Positions 4,306 to 6,670 of a stretch of 6,670 bases of DNA are shown piece by piece; position 1 is the stretch's first letter; the number at the start of each line of letters is the position of its first letter. Location of the stretch: NCBI GenBank assembly GCA_946537565.1, contig CAMNFW010000116.1, positions 1 to 6,670 of the forward strand. The letters run 5' to 3'. The position numbers and the translations under genes were made by a program. This stretch comes from an uncultured Ruminococcus sp. GTDB lineage: Bacteria; Bacillota; Clostridia; Oscillospirales; Ruminococcaceae. The notes beneath the pieces are model-generated. The model was not told where the DNA came from, searched no databases, and saw nothing but the letters and a program-made list of their open reading frames with translations.

Positions 4306-6221
4306 CAATTACTGGTTGTTAATAGAACTTCCTCTGGTATCGGGCAGGGTGACATTACATCGCCGATAACTCTGTCATAGGTCAGCATATCCAGATCCTC
4401 ATTATCTGGTATTGAGCTGTCATAATCCGATGAATAAACAGGTGTTGTCTTCATAAAATCGAGCATGGTTTCAATAAACGCATCATGCGGTGCATCAATG
4501 ATATTTATCAGAACATAGGGCATATAGAAGAAGGACACGCTTTCTTCCGGCACGCATGAATAATCGGCATTATAATTACTCCAGAGGAAATATTTCTGCT
4601 CATAGAGTATGCTGCAATTTTCGCCGGTGAGGTTCAGCTTATTATAAACGCTGGTCTCGCCTCTGAGTGAGGGGAAATGATCGCCCACGAAGAACACAAG
4701 AGTCGGCTCGTCGATTTTTTCGAGAGCTTCTAAGAAAGCCTTAAGACCCTGGTTGCTGTGCTGGATCCAGTCGAGATAATTACCGAATTCATCAGTTGGG
4801 TCAGCGCCCTGGTTGTAGGGCTGGTGGTTCTGCATAGTAGTGGTATGTATATAAATAGGATCGTCAGTAGTTTCGACAAGCTGCAGCAGCTGATTATAGA
4901 CTGTGCTGTCATCAACATAAGTTCCGTAATGTTCGATCGGAACGGTAAAATCTGTTACGCCTTCAATGTCATCATGGAACAGCATTTTATCGAAGCCGAA
5001 CTCGCCGTAGATTCTTGATCTGCTGTAGAAAGAGCTTTGGAACGGGTGAACATAGGCAGTGCTGTAACCCCAGGACTTATAATACTGAGCGAGGGCAGGC
5101 TGTTCACGCTGAGCGAGATCTCTCTGAGGCATATTCGGGGTATTAAGACCTCTTACGGGCAAACCGAAGAGCAGTTCAAATTCTGAGCGGACAGTCCAGC
5201 TTGCATAGGTTGGACTGATTGCAGTTCCGCCGTATCCTTGTGAGCGGGCGTTATCAAACTCAGCATAAACAGCGGGGTCGATATCGAGCTGATCGAACAC
5301 ACGAAAATCGGCGTAGGATTCGCTCATAATGACCAATACATTTGGTTTTTTTCCGCCGTTGAAGTCTTCTGATCTATCGACTTTATGGTCAATGATATCA
5401 TCTACATGGTCTTCGTCGTAATTTTCCGGTTTAACGAGGCGGTTAGCGAAATCCTCTGATGCAGTCTGGACAAAGAAAGCGAGGAAGCTGTTGCTGTTGA
5501 ATTTTTCATTGAGCAGAAAAGCGTTGGAAGCGGCGGTTGTATCGAGTTTAAAGAACTTATAAATAGGGTTATAGAATGACGGGAACACGATAAGTCCGAG
5601 GCAGGTCATAGCGCACGCAACAGCAGCAATAGTTCTTTTGATTGGGATATTGCGTTTAAGTTTTGGGTTGAGGTGGAAGATAAGGGCACAGAAGAGGATG
5701 ACTATCAGGCAATAGATAATAAGCCGTGGTGTAATTTTGACATAGGCGAAGGATTTCAGTGCCTTTACATTTTTGACCAGTCTCATATCGGACAATATCA
5801 GGTGGTTGCCGTTAGTGCCGTACTTAAACAATTCTGTTATACTCAGAGCCATATAGGTAAAGCTTTGAGTTAAGACGGCAGCCCAGCCTTTACGAAGCAG
5901 GGCGAGCAGAAACACGAACACAACTCCGGCGAGCAGAAAGTCGAACATCATAACGGTTGGACGTTCAGCGAAGAAGTTAAAGAAAGCGCTGACACTTTTG
6001 AACTGATTTATTTCCGCCATACTGCAAATAAAAAACGGAAAGAAAATCAGCAGACCCAAGTTGAGCCATTTAAACCGTTCGGAGTTCTCCTCTCTTTTTT
6101 CGTTATATTTTTTTATCCATTCAATTTTTTTATGTTTGTCACTACTTGCAGAGTTATCATCAGTATTTTTTAATTTTTCTTTAGCATCATCAATGATTTT
6201 TTTAGCTTCTGTCTCTGTCAT
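4305..6221 (-). CDS. LTA synthase family membrane phosphoglycerol transferase (LtaS-like)
   Basis: Members of this alkaline-phosphatase-superfamily group anchor in the membrane and transfer glycerol-phosphate from phosphatidylglycerol to a surface polymer or glycolipid outside the cell. Product: 638 residues, the usual size. A highly charged cytoplasmic tail (1-50, Lys/Glu/Asp-rich) comes first. Hydrophobic segments follow near 52-70, 89-109, 113-132, 166-184 and 197-214, matching the five-helix LtaS topology. The extracellular sulfatase-like domain starts at PNVLVIMSESY (293-303), with metal ligand Glu301. Nucleophile Thr343 lies in ASWTVRSEFELL, equivalent to Thr300 of S. aureus LtaS. Next come His466 (TMQNHQPY) and the metal pair Asp514-His515 (FFVGDH). 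All key residues are present, so it should be active. The start is the ATG at 6219-6221, 7 nt after AGGAG; an in-frame ATG ten codons earlier (6249-6251) has no ribosome binding site. First gene of an operon with the thioesterase. True LTA synthesis against another glycerol-phosphate transfer cannot be told apart here. Confidence 0.9.
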   Translation of the reverse strand: MTETEAKKIIDDAKEKLKNTDDNSASSDKHKKIEWIKKYNEKREENSERFKWLNLGLLIFFPFFICSMAEINQFKSVSAFFNFFAERPTVMMFDFLLAGVVFVFLLALLRKGWAAVLTQSFTYMALSITELFKYGTNGNHLILSDMRLVKNVKALKSFAYVKITPRLIIYCLIVILFCALIFHLNPKLKRNIPIKRTIAAVACAMTCLGLIVFPSFYNPIYKFFKLDTTAASNAFLLNEKFNSNSFLAFFVQTASEDFANRLVKPENYDEDHVDDIIDHKVDRSEDFNGGKKPNVLVIMSESYADFRVFDQLDIDPAVYAEFDNARSQGYGGTAISPTYASWTVRSEFELLFGLPVRGLNTPNMPQRDLAQREQPALAQYYKSWGYSTAYVHPFQSSFYSRSRIYGEFGFDKMLFHDDIEGVTDFTVPIEHYGTYVDDSTVYNQLLQLVETTDDPIYIHTTTMQNHQPYNQGADPTDEFGNYLDWIQHSNQGLKAFLEALEKIDEPTLVFFVGDHFPSLRGETSVYNKLNLTGENCSILYEQKYFLWSNYNADYSCVPEESVSFFYMPYVLINIIDAPHDAFIETMLDFMKTTPVYSSDYDSSIPDNEDLDMLTYDRVIGDVMSPCPIPEEVLLTTSN

Positions 6222-6228
6222 TTTTTTG

Positions 6229-6247
6229 CTCCTTTCGCTGGAAAGAA
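6229..6247 (-). promoter_or_regulatory. Ribosome binding site of the LtaS-like gene within a small hairpin
   Basis: AGGAG (complement of 6229-6233) lies 7 nt before the ATG at 6219-6221 and decides that start. On the minus strand TTCTTTC-CAGC-GAAAGGA can form a 7-bp stem with one G-U pair (6230-6247), which would hide most of this site. Reduced or switched translation is possible but unproven. Confidence 0.6.
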
Positions 6248-6285
6248 CCATAATTACAGCCTATCTGCACACAGTTCCTACCTAT

Positions 6286-6314
6286 ACTATATCATAGAAT
6301 TTCTTTTTATTCAA
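6286..6314 (-). promoter_or_regulatory. Sigma-A promoter of the LtaS-thioesterase operon
   Basis: Minus strand: -35 TTGAAT (complement of 6309-6314), 17-nt spacer, -10 TATAGT (complement of 6286-6291). Expected start near 6279, leaving a leader of about 58 nt. A short inverted repeat ACGAA-T-TTCGT lies upstream at 6345-6355 and could be an operator, but it is too short to assign. Confidence 0.75.
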
Positions 6315-6399
6315 GTGAAATAAATTGATTATCATCATCTTATCACGAATTTCGTCGCTTTAGTAATAGTACACTGAAATCCCCCCCCAATTTTGTGTA

Positions 6400-6412
6400 T
6401 TTTTAACTCACG
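6400..6412 (-). repeat. Repeat unit D, very short truncated copy
   Basis: Only the T5 run and AACTCACG remain before the T7 run of unit E starts. It would be too short to call alone, but its place in the array and the matching head sequence support it. Confidence 0.6.
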
Positions 6413-6551
6413 TTTTTTTGGCTCACGTTGCCGCTCGTAAACTCGCTCACTCTTTTTGTAATTAGTTACATTTCAATCGCATACAGCACTAATCCGGCTC
6501 GGTCACTTTGTGGTGCAACTTGTTCTGTAATTCGGTTTTGGTTCAGCTTAC
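6413..6551 (-). repeat. Repeat unit E, complete, subtype II
   Basis: This is a full unit from its T7 run to the tail GGTTCAGCTTAC. Its core at 6477-6530 matches the core of unit F at all but one position (G6510 against A6650). Within it TGTAA-TTAG-TTACA (about 6457-6470) forms a small hairpin. Confidence 0.88.
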
Positions 6552-6670
6552 TTTTTTAACTCACGATGTCGCTTGCTAACGCTCGCTCACTCCTTTAGTG
6601 ATTTGTAACTTGTCTATCGCATACAGCACTAATCCGGCTCGGTCACTTTATGGTGCAACTTGTTCTGTAA
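6552..6670 (-). repeat. Repeat unit F, subtype I, cut by the window edge
   Basis: T6 run, AACTCACGATGTCGCTTGC head and the conserved core through TTGTTCTGTAA at the last base. The head resembles unit A (subtype I, two bases longer than subtype II), while the core is nearly identical to unit E. Confidence 0.87.

Larger units (their letters stand above)
6389..6670 (-). repeat. Intergenic repeat array 2 (same family; units D, E, F), continuing past the window
   Basis: The same repeat family as array 1, in the same orientation, lies upstream of the LtaS promoter. It begins (plus strand) with a unit-tail fragment AATTTTGTGT (about 6389-6398) right after a C8 run, followed by a very short unit D, full unit E and unit F, which reaches the window edge still matching. 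Equivalent bases of E and F are 139-140 bp apart, so this is a tandem array. Whether further units follow cannot be seen. Confidence 0.87.

Noticed and set aside
6249..6251. Alternative ATG start of the LtaS-like gene, ten codons upstream
   Set aside because: No ribosome binding site before it, while the later ATG at 6219-6221 has AGGAG at 7 nt.
6320..6345. Fur-box-like GATGATGATAATCA upstream of the LtaS operon
   Set aside because: Only part of the 19-bp Fur consensus matches and the dyad is incomplete; chance is likely in AT-rich DNA.

Overview
The window looks like a chromosomal segment of a cellulosome-forming Ruminococcus (Firmicutes, Oscillospiraceae; closest in style to R. flavefaciens or R. 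champanellensis). The reasons are a secreted GH5 cellulase that ends in a Ruminococcus-type dockerin, strong AGGAGG-type ribosome binding sites, AT-rich intergenic DNA and a lipoteichoic-acid-synthase-like protein. Species is inference from protein style only.

Layout. Positions 1-721, minus strand: the ribosomal operon rplM-rpsI (L13 complete, S9 cut by the window edge), with a perfect-consensus promoter, helically phased A-tracts above it and a short hairpin-bearing leader. Positions 722-1211: a gap of about 490 bases with no convincing gene. Positions 1212-3639, plus strand: a monocistronic cellulase gene with a strong promoter, a leader of about 150 nt holding four successive stem-loops, a 729-residue multi-domain protein (signal peptide, GH5, two unassigned beta-rich modules, Thr-rich linker, dockerin) and a strong terminator that also reads as a terminator on the other strand. 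Positions 3904-6314, minus strand: a two-gene operon with its own promoter, made of an LtaS-family membrane phosphotransferase and a small FlK-like hot-dog thioesterase, 11 nt apart and apparently translationally coupled.

The most unusual content lies between and beside these genes. A family of roughly 140-bp non-coding repeats fills the gap between the thioesterase stop codon and the cellulase terminator (3633-3907) and recurs in the same orientation upstream of the LtaS operon (about 6389 to the window end, running on past it). Two units are nearly complete, one reaches the window edge, and at least three are cut short. Read on the minus strand, every recognisable copy keeps the same 3' end (GTGAGCC or GTGAGTT followed by an A-run), while 5' ends are lost at different points. 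The arrays thus bracket the LtaS-thioesterase operon as direct repeats about 2.7 kb apart. I do not recognise this family.

No tRNA, rRNA, CRISPR array, transposase or phage gene was seen. The cellulase and the LtaS operon are convergent and share the terminator. No functional link between them is evident beyond both acting at the cell surface.
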